Of a stretch of 64,000 nt of DNA, positions 22,638-33,717 are shown one piece after another (position 1 is the stretch's first letter; each line of letters starts with the position of its first letter). The notes under the pieces were generated by a model. That model made no database searches. It saw only the letters and a program-made list of their open reading frames with translations, and had not been told where the DNA came from. The position numbers and the translations under genes are program-made. The DNA is from Daphnia pulex. Lineage: Eukaryota; Arthropoda; Branchiopoda; Diplostraca; Daphniidae. The DNA is taken from assembly GCF_021134715.1 (NCBI RefSeq), contig NC_060026.1, positions 12,825,001 to 12,889,000 on the forward strand, written 5' to 3'.

Positions 22638-25016
22638 TCAAACATGAAAAATTATACCATCTTGACAGGCATCACTGCCGCAAGGGCAGCAAGTCAATTG
22701 ACATTGACACTCTTCGCAAAACAGCAGAGTCTTGCACCTGAATCTTCCCGTGATGATATCCTGTCCGCAAATCTGGCACAAAATGCTATCGACGCCCAAT
22801 TTCCAGTGAGCGATGAGAGACAAGATGAGCGTCGGCATGAAGCGATGGTACCACCGTCTTGGCTGATAAAAGGATATAATGGCATCATTTTGACCGCGAT
22901 CGAAACACGGATGCTTAATTTCTTCTTCGGCTAATTTTTCTACCACAACGCTCCTCTTACGACGTTCTTCGTTGATTTCCTCCAGTGTCACTTCAGTTCT
23001 TTCCTCGCCTCTTTTGGGTATAAGAAAATCGCATATGCGACACATGATGTAGTCCGACTTGCTCTGGTACAGTCCAATCAAGAAATAGAAAAAGGCCAGT
23101 AGAAACAACATGACCCACGTCCGCCAATCGACCGGAATGAAGGCCGTATTGCAGGCTGAAGTATCGGCGATCTTGCAGTATTTACTCTCGAGGCTGAAGC
23201 CGCCCAGGACGGCCCGCATCAGAACGGCGAACATTCCATCGCCCTGGACGTTGAAGACGAACCGGGCCGATCCGTAGTTGGGCACGACGAATTGGATATT
23301 CATCAGCAAATGATGCAAGTATTTGGCCGACTGCTCGAACCAGAAACAAAACATGACTTTGACAATCAAGCGGACCGATTCGGCGAATCGCGATGGATAG
23401 TTGTACATGATGTAAATGTAGTCGAACATGACACGGGTGAATGACGTGTAGTATCGTCCTTTTTCTCGTCGTGTCAGATGGACGTTCCAGCGTTCCATGA
23501 TGGCTCTGCTCAGGTAATTGTTGCAAAAGTAGAGATTGCGTCGGTATTTCAGCAGGAAAACGGTGGCGTAGATCAGAGATAACAGGACGAGTGACAGACA
23601 CAAACCGGCCAGTCCCCAGCTGATGAAATGACGCAACCACCAAGTCCATTTGGAGGTGAACAAATCGAAACCGGCCGTCATCTCCAGCAGGTCGTTGTTG
23701 ACTTTAGGTGTCAGCGGGTCGATGATGATTTCACGGGCCAGAGTATCCAGAGCTTCTTGATAATGGGCGAATGCTGCGCCAAATGCAGTGGTCTCATCAA
23801 AGTTCATGGAACAGAATTTCTCCACATCTAGCGAATCCAATCGTAGACACGAATAGTGTCCCAATTTGAAGCAAGTGTCGGTGACCAGGGCGACGAAATC
23901 GACTAAAGGGCCGAGGTTGAAAGTCTCCGTTCTGCAAGTGCCGTAAATGAAGTGAAAACATTCACCTTTCCACTGATTCTGTTTGATCTGACAAGCTGTC
24001 TGGAGAACGTTGGTGAATGCTTGATCCCACTGGGCGAAAGTGCTCATCGGTGAACGTGCCACTTGGCCAAACGTCTCGAAGATTTCCCTGTTCAACAGGT
24101 GAGCGCTTTCTTTCATAAATTCAATTTCTTGACGGTTCTGGTCGCTGAGTCCAAAGACCTTCTGGAACATTCGGAAAAACGGCAAGAGAAACACTTTGAC
24201 GAGGATCAGCTTCTCGTCGATGTAGAGGCCCATCAGGCAGATAATGTGGATCACAATCGAGCCGCAGTTGATGAAGATGCTTAGGATAGGTCCGAAAAAC
24301 AATTGGGTTTCAAAGACGTGCATAATGCAGAAACCGAAGAGCGGGATCAGCAGTTCCATGGAGGTGAGGACGCCGATGGCCGACAGGTAGAATTTCGGGT
24401 ACCACGGAGTTAGTGCGAATAAGCCGATAGCCACAAAAACAGCCATGACGTAAATGTTTTCAAAGTAGAGGTGGATCATGTAAAAGGCAGCCGACGCAGC
24501 GAATCCTATGAGCACGTTCAAAATGATGTTGTAGATGAGCTTACCTGCTCGGCTGAGGTATAGCCCTTGAACGAAAAACAGTAGAGAACACGCCAAACTG
24601 CCCACGAGAAACCAGTAAACATTCCATCGACGAGTGATGAGCGATAGACGACTGACATCTTCGATGGCGAGAACCAGGAGGTTGCCCAGTGATCTGATTT
24701 TATCCTGGACACCTTCGAGTAACCAATGGAGGGCTCTGATGGATCTGTCCCAGATGGTCGGGCGGCGGTTGATGGGTTCGTCGTCGCTGGTTTCATCGCA
24801 CGGCATTTCCCAGACGGTGCGAGATGAAACTGAGAAAAAGTCGCCGGGCGGTGGTAATTCGTCGCAGTGGGGCACCGGTTCTCCTTTGCTGGTGATGGAG
24901 ATGCGGTTGATGTCGCAGACGGTCATAATCGTTTCTCGTTCGAATGAGAAATTCGACGATGAAGCCATCGTCGCTGGTAGAAAGGCAATCAGCATGCAGT
25001 AAATGATTGGTAACAT
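22638..25016 (-). CDS. DC-STAMP domain membrane protein (Sneaky/DCST/SPE-42 family), copy A
   Basis: Single-exon gene of 792 residues. Hydrophobic segments lie near 133-154, 161-181, 187-204, 212-233, 241-264, 464-489, 545-560 and 633-650. Between the fifth and sixth is a Cys-containing loop (about 340-405) followed by the DC-STAMP core. The C-terminus (747-784) is a Cys-rich RING-like end with CQICG, CEECQC and CPCG. DCST1/2, fly Sneaky and worm SPE-42/49 share this layout and act in sperm at fertilisation, so a gamete role is inferred here, not shown. Start chosen at the first ATG; Met17 is an alternative. It differs from copy B at residues 11, 321, 514, 619 and 686 only. A TATATAA box lies upstream. 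Confidence 0.88.
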   Translation of the reverse strand: MLPIIYCMLIAFLPATMASSSNFSFERETIMTVCDINRISITSKGEPVPHCDELPPPGDFFSVSSRTVWEMPCDETSDDEPINRRPTIWDRSIRALHWLLEGVQDKIRSLGNLLVLAIEDVSRLSLITRRWNVYWFLVGSLACSLLFFVQGLYLSRAGKLIYNIILNVLIGFAASAAFYMIHLYFENIYVMAVFVAIGLFALTPWYPKFYLSAIGVLTSMELLIPLFGFCIMHVFETQLFFGPILSIFINCGSIVIHIICLMGLYIDEKLILVKVFLLPFFRMFQKVFGLSDQNRQEIEFMKESAHLLNREIFETFGQVARSPMSTFAQWDQAFTNVLQTACQIKQNQWKGECFHFIYGTCRTETFNLGPLVDFVALVTDTCFKLGHYSCLRLDSLDVEKFCSMNFDETTAFGAAFAHYQEALDTLAREIIIDPLTPKVNNDLLEMTAGFDLFTSKWTWWLRHFISWGLAGLCLSLVLLSLIYATVFLLKYRRNLYFCNNYLSRAIMERWNVHLTRREKGRYYTSFTRVMFDYIYIMYNYPSRFAESVRLIVKVMFCFWFEQSAKYLHHLLMNIQFVVPNYGSARFVFNVQGDGMFAVLMRAVLGGFSLESKYCKIADTSACNTAFIPVDWRTWVMLFLLAFFYFLIGLYQSKSDYIMCRICDFLIPKRGEERTEVTLEEINEERRKRSVVVEKLAEEEIKHPCFDRGQNDAIISFYQPRRWYHRFMPTLILSLIAHWKLGVDSILCQICGQDIITGRFRCKTLLFCEECQCQLTCCPCGSDACQDGIIFHV

Positions 25017-25103
25017 TATGCTGGTTTTAGTTGCTTTAAGAATGAGTCAACAACTAGTAGACAACAGCGTGAACTGAATTACTTTAAGATGGGTCGGCTG
25101 TAG

Positions 25104-25111
25104 TTTATATA
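25104..25111 (-). promoter_or_regulatory. TATA box of DC-STAMP copy A
   Basis: TATATAAA on the minus strand, about 90 bases before the ATG. The element and its flanks are identical in copy B, so both copies probably keep a functional promoter. Confidence 0.6.
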
Positions 25112-25388
25112 GACGGTGCTGGGTCTCCCGGTGTTGGCAACGATAACTGGCAACAATTATTTTCGATTTTTAGTATTGCAAATAATATTTGAATGATTTT
25201 TATTAGTGATTTCAGTCATTAAATTTTATTTCCAATATTGTTCTGCTATAATAGTCGCAAATATTTGCAATGATTTATTTATTATTACTTCTTTAATCTC
25301 TGTCGGTCAGTGCGTCACCATTCTTGACTAAAGAACAACGAAAACCTACTAGCAAAATTATAAAACACTACAGCTCTGCTTATGATAA

Positions 25389-25461
25389 GCACTTGTAGTG
25401 TAGTGGTTATCACGGCTGTCTCACACACAGCAGGTCCTCAGTTCGAACCTGGGCAAGTGCA
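25389..25461 (+). tRNA. tRNA-Val (CAC), copy A
   Basis: Acceptor stem GCACTTG pairs perfectly with CAAGTGC, followed by discriminator A. The D arm is GTGTAGTGGTTATCAC, the anticodon stem GCTGT/ACAGC holds loop CTCACAC with anticodon CAC, and the T arm is CTCAG-TTCGAAC-CTGGG. No intron. Identical gene in the right-hand duplicate at 37986. Confidence 0.93.
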
Positions 25462-26737
25462 TAAAGTATCACCTTTTTCCAAAATACGAATTCGAATTTT
25501 TAATTCAGAAAAATTCAAGTTCAAGTTTAAGTTGATTAATAGTTTGATTAAAATTCGAAAGCTTAGGAAATAGTATCTCATGGCCTATCCTATTGTTTGA
25601 ACCACGGGAATAACCAAATCAGCTATACTTTTATTTTAGGGGGCTATCTTTTCCTTCCAAATAGGTACGGCATGTTAAAAAAAAGAGAAATTTGATCTTT
25701 TTTGTCAAGTTTTTCCTTTATGGAAAATGTCTCGGGAAAATATTGCTCAAGACGACAAAAGAATTTTTGTATGGAAATCGGAAAAAGCGAATCAGTTACT
25801 AAATTAATGAAAACCGAACTAAAAAATATTTTTCTGTCGGCTAATGCTTTCTTAGTAATAGCTTTATTTTGTAAAGCTTTTCTTTTCACTTAAGGGTAGA
25901 CGACAAGGGGATAGGTGAGAAAAAAAAACATAATGGCTGACGCAGGTGAAAGTTAGAGAATGAAAAATATTCCGTTTCCTCACCCATCCCTCTCAGTCCG
26001 ACAATAATCGAAATTTCAGCACGTTACTTTTGTATTCAAGGCGATTTTATACATGTATCCGTGTTCCGTGCTACAGACATAACACAATGTCAGGAATTCG
26101 AACTCGGTGGAATCTGGAATTTGAATAAAGTCTACGTGTGACCGTGAGTCTTCTTAAAACGGTAGTAAGGGCTCCATATTTAGATCCACCTTTAGGCTGT
26201 TGAGCAACGACAAATGCTTTTGAATTGATTTGTGAATTGATTTCTGTTTCCCGATTAATGCACACTCCGCAAGAAACCTAATGAAGTTTAAATGCCGTAT
26301 AGGAAACACGCTAACAGTAGTTTACGTTCCAGGCTATACTCTCAGCAGCGTCTACGTTTGAATGGTGTCATAATATTATATAATTATTGCCAACAGGCGG
26401 TATCATTAGGTATTGCCAAAATAAATATTACCCAACATATCTTGTCAAAAGCAAAAATTAAAATATTGCAAGTCAGCCCAAGTTATTTCTCAGCCTTTAT
26501 TGACAACCATATCCTGTTCGTCTAGCTGCCACCTGTTACCTGTGCGTTTTGCGTGCGATATTGAGACCCGAGTGATTGTCTTTGTGCGACATTTTGCGCG
26601 TTTCTCTGCTCAACGAGGCGATGGTGGTATTTATTTCAGTCCATCAAGTTCCCACTTCATTAACTAGCACATTAACTTTCACTTTCAGTCGTTATCTTGG
26701 TCAAGTATACAATGGGACAGAGCACTATTTAACTGTC

Positions 26738-26805
26738 GCACCTATAGTGTAGCGATTATCACGGTTGACATACAACAGGTCCTCAATTCGACCATGGGCA
26801 GGTGC
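26738..26805 (+). pseudogene. tRNA-Val-derived pseudogene, copy A
   Basis: Aligns along its length with the intact tRNA-Val 1.3 kb away, keeping the acceptor pairing GCACCT/AGGTGC and the D-arm. The anticodon arm is shortened and its CAC anticodon lost, and the T-loop reads TTCGACC. It is unlikely to encode a working tRNA. Duplicated at 39316. Confidence 0.75.
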
Positions 26806-26996
26806 AGTTAACTCAACTTTTTGATTCAGTCATAAAATATTAACAGGATAATAAATGAATTACGAACGTTGATTCAAAACTAAGGAGAATTGAAACACAA
26901 AAAAGAGATTCATCGTTAATAAGAATTTTTTTAAATTTTAACTTAAGCTTAGATGAGTACACGATAATAAAATTAAAATCATAGGTGAGCACGAAT

Positions 26997-28077
26997 CTAA
27001 TCATCAAAAGACCAGGGAATTTGAATGCTGTGCAGGTCATCGACAGTTCCATTATGCCGGATCACAATGCCACGGTCTTCTGGAGCGCTGCATTTGGTGT
27101 TGTTGTACCACCAATCGTCAAGATTTCTAAACAGGATTTTTTTTAAAATGCTCTAGTTATGTAATTAAATTTTATTACACTACCGATAAATTTTGCGAGG
27201 AAGATTGCTATTCAGTTTCTCGCACAAATCACAAAACGGTCGAGAAGCCAATTCTCCATATCCCGAATGCACCTGAAAATTAATTTTCGTACGGAAAAAT
27301 GTAAACACTCAACTTAATTGTAATTAATTTGGTGTAAATTACCTTGTAAACGTCTTTCCACCAAAAATGACGGAAATAATGTTTTTCATCTTTTTCAAGT
27401 TTCAGTAAGTGATCAGCTAACTCTTTCGGGTTGAACGACAGAGCATCAATGAACGAATGTGGTGGTGCAATCAGTTTATAATCAGCTCCCCTGTTAAAAA
27501 AAAAATAATTCAAATTTTTAAAAAGGTTATCCAAATAAATGTCTTGTCCAACGTAATTAAATTAATACCAGAATTAAATTAACTATTGAAATTACCCGAA
27601 AACGATAGGCACAGTATTACGACTGAGCAGATCGAAAAATCTTTTCGTGACAAAGTCGTCACAAATGAAACGTTCGAATGCTAGAACGAATTTGTAATTC
27701 TCGGCCAACATGTCCAGACAAGGTAGAATAGCAGCAGTGGGTGTTCCGTTCGTTTCCGGACAACTTTGAGTGCCACAGGGTCCGTAGCTATCTACTTCAA
27801 TGTACTCCTGCACATAAAAAATGAAATAATGGTATTGCACGCTACTTAAAAGACTTTATTGTTGAGGTAATAAAATATTATTTGGAAAATACTACTCTCA
27901 ACTCGTTGATGTATCCTTCCCTTCCCGTTTGCTCTTGGATCCACAGCGAGCTACGTACCAGCCGACTAGCTTCTTCTTTTTCCAATTTTCTCGCATTCCA
28001 ATTCTTGTGCAAAAATTAATTCATTAGTTTAAAAGTAATTAAACGACTTGATGAGAAATTTTTACGTCTTACTGGGA
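26997..28077 (-). pseudogene. Alpha-1,3-fucosyltransferase, 5'-truncated and frameshifted copy
   Basis: Exons 28003-27896, 27807-27596, 27490-27343, 27272-27184 and 27126-26997 match exons 3-7 of the intact gene at 39.6-41.4 kb. Exons 1-2 are missing because the homology stops at 28077. Exon 3 also carries a five-base insertion (CTTCC duplicated in TATCCTTCCCTTCCCG), which shifts the frame. Later exons remain well preserved, consistent with recent inactivation. Part of the missing 5' end is found at 13441-13935. Confidence 0.9.
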
Positions 28078-28928
28078 AAAAGTATTTTTAAAAAGACTCT
28101 TGTCCCCCGCCAAGACAATTGGCACAATAAAAACGAGTGAAATAGGAGATTTTTCATGTATCAAATCGTACACACACATACACTCTCACATATATGCGCA
28201 TATTTTTGGACCAACAAAGAAAACACACGGGAGAAATAAACGAGGGGCAGGGAAACATAGGGGCGGCAGTTTTCCCATCATTACTTATCACATTCTCGAG
28301 ATGAATAAGCCGGGACAAAAAAATAACGAAAAATGGTTTAACGAATTTTAAATGCCCAGTCGGTTGCTTGCAAAATAAAGGGTTGTGTGGATTTTACTTT
28401 TGATAACGAAATATTGTGGGGACAAGATAAAGTAGGGGTGTAGGAGAATTAAGAGAATTCTCATAGTCGGAAATATTTTAAATGCGTGCAAAAAGTGAAT
28501 AATAAAGTTCTAGTAGTTTTGTTAAGATTTTTACTTTTGGGGGGAGATGGGGAGGGAAAATCTAATAAAGAGAAAAAAAAACTGCGCACTTTGTGCCACT
28601 GGCCCCGTTCATGAACGAAGAACGACAAAATGGGGGGGGGGGGGGGGGTTGGAGATAGAGAGGGCTTGTCCATGCCCGCCTTAGCTCACAGCTGAGAGAT
28701 CAAAGAGGGACGATCCTTCCGCGAAATGCCAAAAAACAAAACTTTAACAATCAAAAAGGAGGGAGAGATAAAGAGAAACAGGGAGGGCGGATGGGGGGAG
28801 AATTTTCCGAAAAGAATCGGTCGCAAGTTGCGCAATCTACGTTCGTTTTTCTTCTTGTTGTCGAGTTTGTTGGGGATGGGGAATACATTTGAAAGTAGTG
28901 GGACACTCTCTCGGTACAGGAATTGCGA
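28078..28928. other. Spacer between broken fucosyltransferase and RPB1-like gene
   Basis: No gene recognised. It contains the shared repeat at 28109-28187, AT-rich DNA and a run of 18 G near 28632-28649. No heptad-like (YSPTSPS) coding sequence is present on either strand, which matters because an RPB1 C-terminal domain would be expected here. Confidence 0.6.
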
Positions 28929-31900
28929 TTAGTTGATAATAATCTGCTCCGGATCAACATCGATAACATCAAAGCACCCTGTGCCCATACGTGGTAGCTG
29001 GCCTAAAATGATATTTTCGGACACACCGCGTAAAGGGTCAACTTCAGCATGTGCAGCTGCTTCCAGTAGCACATCTACCGTTTCTCGGACGGTACATCTC
29101 ATCAACGCACCAGTGTCCTAGAAAAACAAACACAAAACAAAACAAAACAAACACAAAACAAAACAAAACAAACCAAAACAAAACAAAACAGATTAGGGAA
29201 ATTGATTAGAGAACTACAATAAAACAAATTGTATTTACCTCTCTGTTAATTTCGCGAGGAGTGATGGCCATCGAATCACCCTCGGAAGTAATGACGTCAC
29301 AAAGAAGAGCCAGATGACGACGGTTGACGTCAAGGCCGTAGAATTGTAAAAGAGTTTTCATTTCTTTCTCTATGGATTTTCGAGCAGCCTCGATACCAAG
29401 AACAGCAATAATTTCACAAATGTCGTTTGAATAGGTACGAACAGGGTCGACATCACGTTCGCTCAACACTCTCATCAACTGCGTACCGTCCGTTTCGAGG
29501 ATCCATTCGGGGATTGCCTCAAACTCGCCGGCCTCTGTGACGACAATTCGCTTCTTCTGATCAGTTTGTGGCAAATGCATGTACACTTTGTTGATAGATT
29601 CAATGCCCTGTAATGTCATGTCAGACAGCATGTTGGCTTCGATGCAGCGCAAAAACACATCATCTTCCATCTTGTCAACTTGTTCTTCTTCGTCGCTACT
29701 GTCGCTGCTGCCGTCGCTATCCATGATGAAATGGATCCGAAGGACCAACTTTTCGGCGTTGTCATCGCTGAAGATTAGTTTGAGAGAGTTGCCGAACTCG
29801 GCATTGACTTTTTCAGCAATCTGCTTCATGGTCAACCGCTTGTCCGTCATACGCTTTCGATCAAGTTCGATACGCAACAACCAAGGCGAGAGTTGATTAG
29901 GATCAAAATCGGGCATTTCGTAGTAGACATTGACGAATTCCTGATCTTCCAGGATGACCGTGTTTCGAGGATCTGGGTCGTAGTAGATGGCTGTGTTCGC
30001 CTTTACCATTCGCAACGTCGTGTGCTCAAGCCGACACAAAACAATTTTAGCTTTTTCGGCATCACGTGCTGCTGCTCCCGTCAAGAAGACCGTCATAGAC
30101 GGGGCTTTCGGATTCTTACTGATGTTGATAATTTCATTAAGACGGGCGACACCGAGTGTTGCGTTCTTGGATGACACACCAGCAAAATGGAAAGTGTTGA
30201 GCGTCATTTGAGTGGCAGGTTCACCGATAGACTGGGCTGCGAGTGCTCCCACCATTTCACCAGGTTGAGCTTGCGCTTGCCGGAAACGGGTTTCGATCTC
30301 GCCGATGAGCCATTCAAAGGCTTCCGATGAAAGACGATATTCTTCAGCTAGTCGCTTGGAACACAATGTAGAGCGAACTAGGCACTGGAACAAGAGCGTG
30401 GCGTTCTGATTGGCTTGGATGCTCAATTTGTCTTCGCCAACGACGATGACGCATTTGGCTAGCAGGTCTCTAACGCCTTGGATAACACGAAGTGGACTCA
30501 AATCTGTCGGTGCTCGTTTGTTGATGCGGAACTTCTTCTGGACGTTCCAAATCATGCGCTGCAGGTTACAAGGCAACACCACTTTGTTCTCGCCGGTAGG
30601 GAAAATTTGACGTAGAGCCTCGCGATCTTTGTATAACTGCTCCCATTCGTGTTCGATTTCGGTGATGACTTCCGCGCTACTGGTCAATTCACGCGTGATT
30701 TCTTCATTAAACATGCGTCGAACATAGGGCTCGTTGCTTGGTTCAAACTTGAAATTCTTTTCGAATTCTGTATTCGAAAGCTTTACGGTTGGCAATGTCT
30801 GAAATTCGACGGATTCGCCAGAAAGCCCGTCTTCTCCATAGGAAAGCTGAAGAAGCTGGCCGGCAGAGTTCCGTACCGTTCCGTCGTAGTGGACCATCAC
30901 AGACTCCATAGCTTTGATGAGACGTCGCTGAATGTAACCAGAATTGACGGATGTATCGATGAGACGTTCACGACCAGCCATAGCGTGGAAGTAAAACTCG
31001 GAAGGTGTCAAACCTGACACGTATGAATTTTCGACGAAACCTCTAGATTCGGGACCGGAATCGTCTTTGATGAAGTGGGGCAAAGTCCTCTTGCGGAATC
31101 CAAAGGGAATTCGTTTACCCTCGACGTTCTGCTGACCGACGCAGGCAATGACCCGAGAGATGTTGAAATAAGATCCTCCGGAACCAGCTTCCACCATAGC
31201 CTTGAGGTTATTGTACTCTGTCAGAGAGTTCTTAGCTGAAGCACCAGTTTCGTCTCGGGTGTCGATTAGAATACGGTTTACTTGATTTTCGAAAGTCTCT
31301 CGTAGAGTGTTACCAGGTGTGGGTTCAAGCTCATCATTGTGAGACTTTTGAATGACCTCTATCACGTCTTCTTTAGCCTTTTGGATGGTAGCCTGAATTT
31401 CCATATACGTTTGATGATAAGCTATTAACGTGTCTGCAATGCCGATGCTGTGACCCTCGTACAGCAACCAGTTGTTGATGACCGTTTGAATGTTGCCGTA
31501 GAATCGACCGCATACTTCGTGACCCAATTCCATGAAAATAATGTGCAGCAGAGAGGCGGCAGAGTCACCGAGCGTCTTTTTACATAGAATGCCCATGACC
31601 AACTCGCCATTTTCGACCATGACTTTGGTGTCACCAGGAGAGATCCACTTGTAGGGCCCTTCGTCTTCATCATCAGGATGGGTAGAATGCGTTCGCATCA
31701 TGTTGACGTTTCCAGGGATGATGAGAGTGAACAACTGCTTGCCTATAATCATTAAAATAAATGTTATTTGCCATTTAGCTTAGACGTCATAATTAATCAT
31801 TGAATTACCTGTCCACTGAGGTCTCGGTTTGAGAATGGCTGGCTGAGGCATCTTGCCATTCCAAGTGGGGAGAAACATGAGTAAATTCATCATCTGGTCT

Positions 31901-33661
31901 TTCTCGAGGAACACGTCGCGCTTCGTCATCTTACTCGCACCTAGAAGTGCGTCTTGGACGATTCCCATAACAGGTTTATTGGCCTGGGGTGTGATGATTT
32001 GGCGTGAAGTGAGGAGAAGGTTTTCAGTTTCAGCACGCGTCTCCATACTTTGAGGAACATGCATGTTCATTTCGTCACCATCAAAATAGGCGTCGTAGGC
32101 GGCAGCAACGCTAGGATTCATACGAAACGTCGAAAAGGGGAGCACTTTAACACGATGTCCCATCATAGATTCTTTTCGCAACGACGGTTGCCGATTAAGA
32201 ACGACAAGATCGTCATCCCGAATATGACGTTCTATCCTATCACCACATTCCAGACCACGAACGTGCTTGGGGCGAAATCTCGGACCTATACGTCTGCCGT
32301 TTTTTTTAATTATGTACTTGGCTCCAGGATGCTGCCAGTCACCTCGCTGGACCAATTCTCGCATCTCGTCGATGTTGAAAGACGTCACGAATTCAGGGAA
32401 GGTAATTTTTTGTGCGATACTTGGTGGCACGCCGACTTGGTCGATACGCAGATTGGGATCAGGCGTAATTACTGTACGAGCCGAAAAGTTTACACGCTTT
32501 CCCATCAAGTTACTTCGAATACGCCCGTATCTCCCTGCAAATAGAAAGAAGAAAATACGTTAGATATTATTTAAAAAAAAACAAAAAATCTAAAATGTTT
32601 TACCTTCCAAACGTTGTTTGAATGACACGATCGGAAGTCCCGATTTCAACTTTGCAACCGGAAGGCCTTCAAGGACGTCATTCTTCATCATTGTGGCAAC
32701 ATGATTCTGAAGCATTCTTATATTTTCGGCAATGATGTGGGCCGCAGCACCAGATTGCACGTTGCTTTGCAGCTCATTGTTTGTTTTTATCACATCGGCC
32801 AATTTAAGTGTAATGTCTTCTTGGGTTGCCCCATTCTCAACTGCAGGTCGAACAGCAAGTGGGGGTACAGGCAAGCAAGTGACGATCATCCAATCTGGAC
32901 GAGCGCATGTAGGATCCATACCGAGGATTGCACACTCTTCGTCAGAAATGTGTTTGAAAATCTCCCAAACACGTTCAGCTGTCAAAACTATTTTCTTTTC
33001 TTGAGAGTCTTCATTGACGTGTTTCCACACGCCAATCATCCCCAATCCTTGACGACGAATTATAGGCTGATACCGACCACATCCAACATGACATGTTTTT
33101 TCTTCTTCTGATTTGTCCTCGTCTTCTCCAATATAAATTTTGCAGATGTTTATGCCTTTGCAGAGATCATATACATGGGCCAAACGTTTTCGAGGTTGCC
33201 CTTCGGAGTTCACCAAAATCTTCTGGATTCTTGGATTGTTGGGGCTCACCTAGGGAATCACGAAGTAAATCTTAAATTAGAACTTAAGATACATGTTGTA
33301 TGCAGATGTTAGACTTTACCAGTAGTTTTGAGCAGTAGAAACACACGCAGTGTAAGATTTTTATTGTCTTCATAAGAAACCCAATATGAAAGACTGGTTT
33401 AGCAAGATCGATATGACCAAAATGTCCTGGGCATTCTTTCCGTGTTCCCTTACAAGTTACACACCTTCCTGACTGATCAATTACTCCTAGTCTGGGATCT
33501 GTGAGCCCACCCAAATATTTGGGCTTTCTTTCATATTCTGGAAAAACTACGCCGCCATCTGTAACAGACATCCTTCGGATTTCATCTGGGCTCAAAATGC
33601 CAAATTGAACCCGTTTCACCAGCCGGATGGTGGCTTGCGAGTCTGATCCTAAAGTATCCAT
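28929..33661 (-). CDS. RPB1-like RNA polymerase II largest-subunit paralogue lacking the CTD
   Basis: Five exons, 33661-33320, 33249-32604, 32534-31809, 31742-29239 and 29117-28929, all with GT/AG ends and consistent phase, give 1468 residues and a TAA stop. The protein follows RPB1 throughout: zinc-binding clamp (CVTC, CPGHFGH), [42 protein letters not shown], trigger loop with [11 protein letters not shown], and the cleft and clamp end. Oddities: the metal-A motif NADFDGD reads DAYFDGD (Tyr479 replaces a catalytic Asp); the bridge helix VKTAETGY reads VNSGY, three residues short; VPRL after the trigger loop is VARL; the protein ends shortly after MGTGCFDV with no linker or heptads. The intact frame over 4.4 kb suggests it is kept by selection, but catalysis should be impaired. 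A recent pseudogene without stops is possible. Confidence 0.92.
29118..29195. repeat. AAAAC simple repeat in the last intron of the RPB1-like gene
   Basis: Units of AAAAC with occasional AAAC or AACAC interruptions fill most of the last intron. It does not disturb the splice sites on either side. Confidence 0.8.
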
Positions 33662-33717
33662 GTCAGCAGCAATCTCACCCTAGAATGAGATCAATAAAAA
33701 GATTAGGGTTCCATCTT

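Larger units (their letters stand above)
21764..28077. repeat. Large segmental duplication, left copy (about 6.3 kb)
   Basis: Nearly identical to 34346-40665 in the same orientation, covering tRNA-like sequences, a DC-STAMP-family gene, a tRNA-Val, a tRNA-Val-derived pseudogene and the 3' exons of a fucosyltransferase gene. The match ends at TTACTGGG near 28077, inside the fucosyltransferase. Divergence is low in exons and only modest in non-coding DNA, so the duplication is recent or is being homogenised. Confidence 0.95.

Noticed and set aside
23182-23649. 155-residue minus-strand frame within DC-STAMP (repeated at 35779-36246)
   Set aside because: Lies in another frame inside a conserved gene, and its product is His/Arg-rich without features. 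A shadow frame.
28632-28649. Run of 18 G considered as a G-quadruplex regulatory element
   Set aside because: A single homopolymer in intergenic DNA. Length is probably unreliable, and there is no positional link to a promoter.
28461-28673. Pro-rich minus-strand frame SLSPTPPPPP near the RPB1-like gene, considered as a CTD remnant
   Set aside because: It has no Tyr or heptad spacing, comes from low-complexity C/T-rich DNA with a poly-G run, and has no splice connection to the preceding exon.
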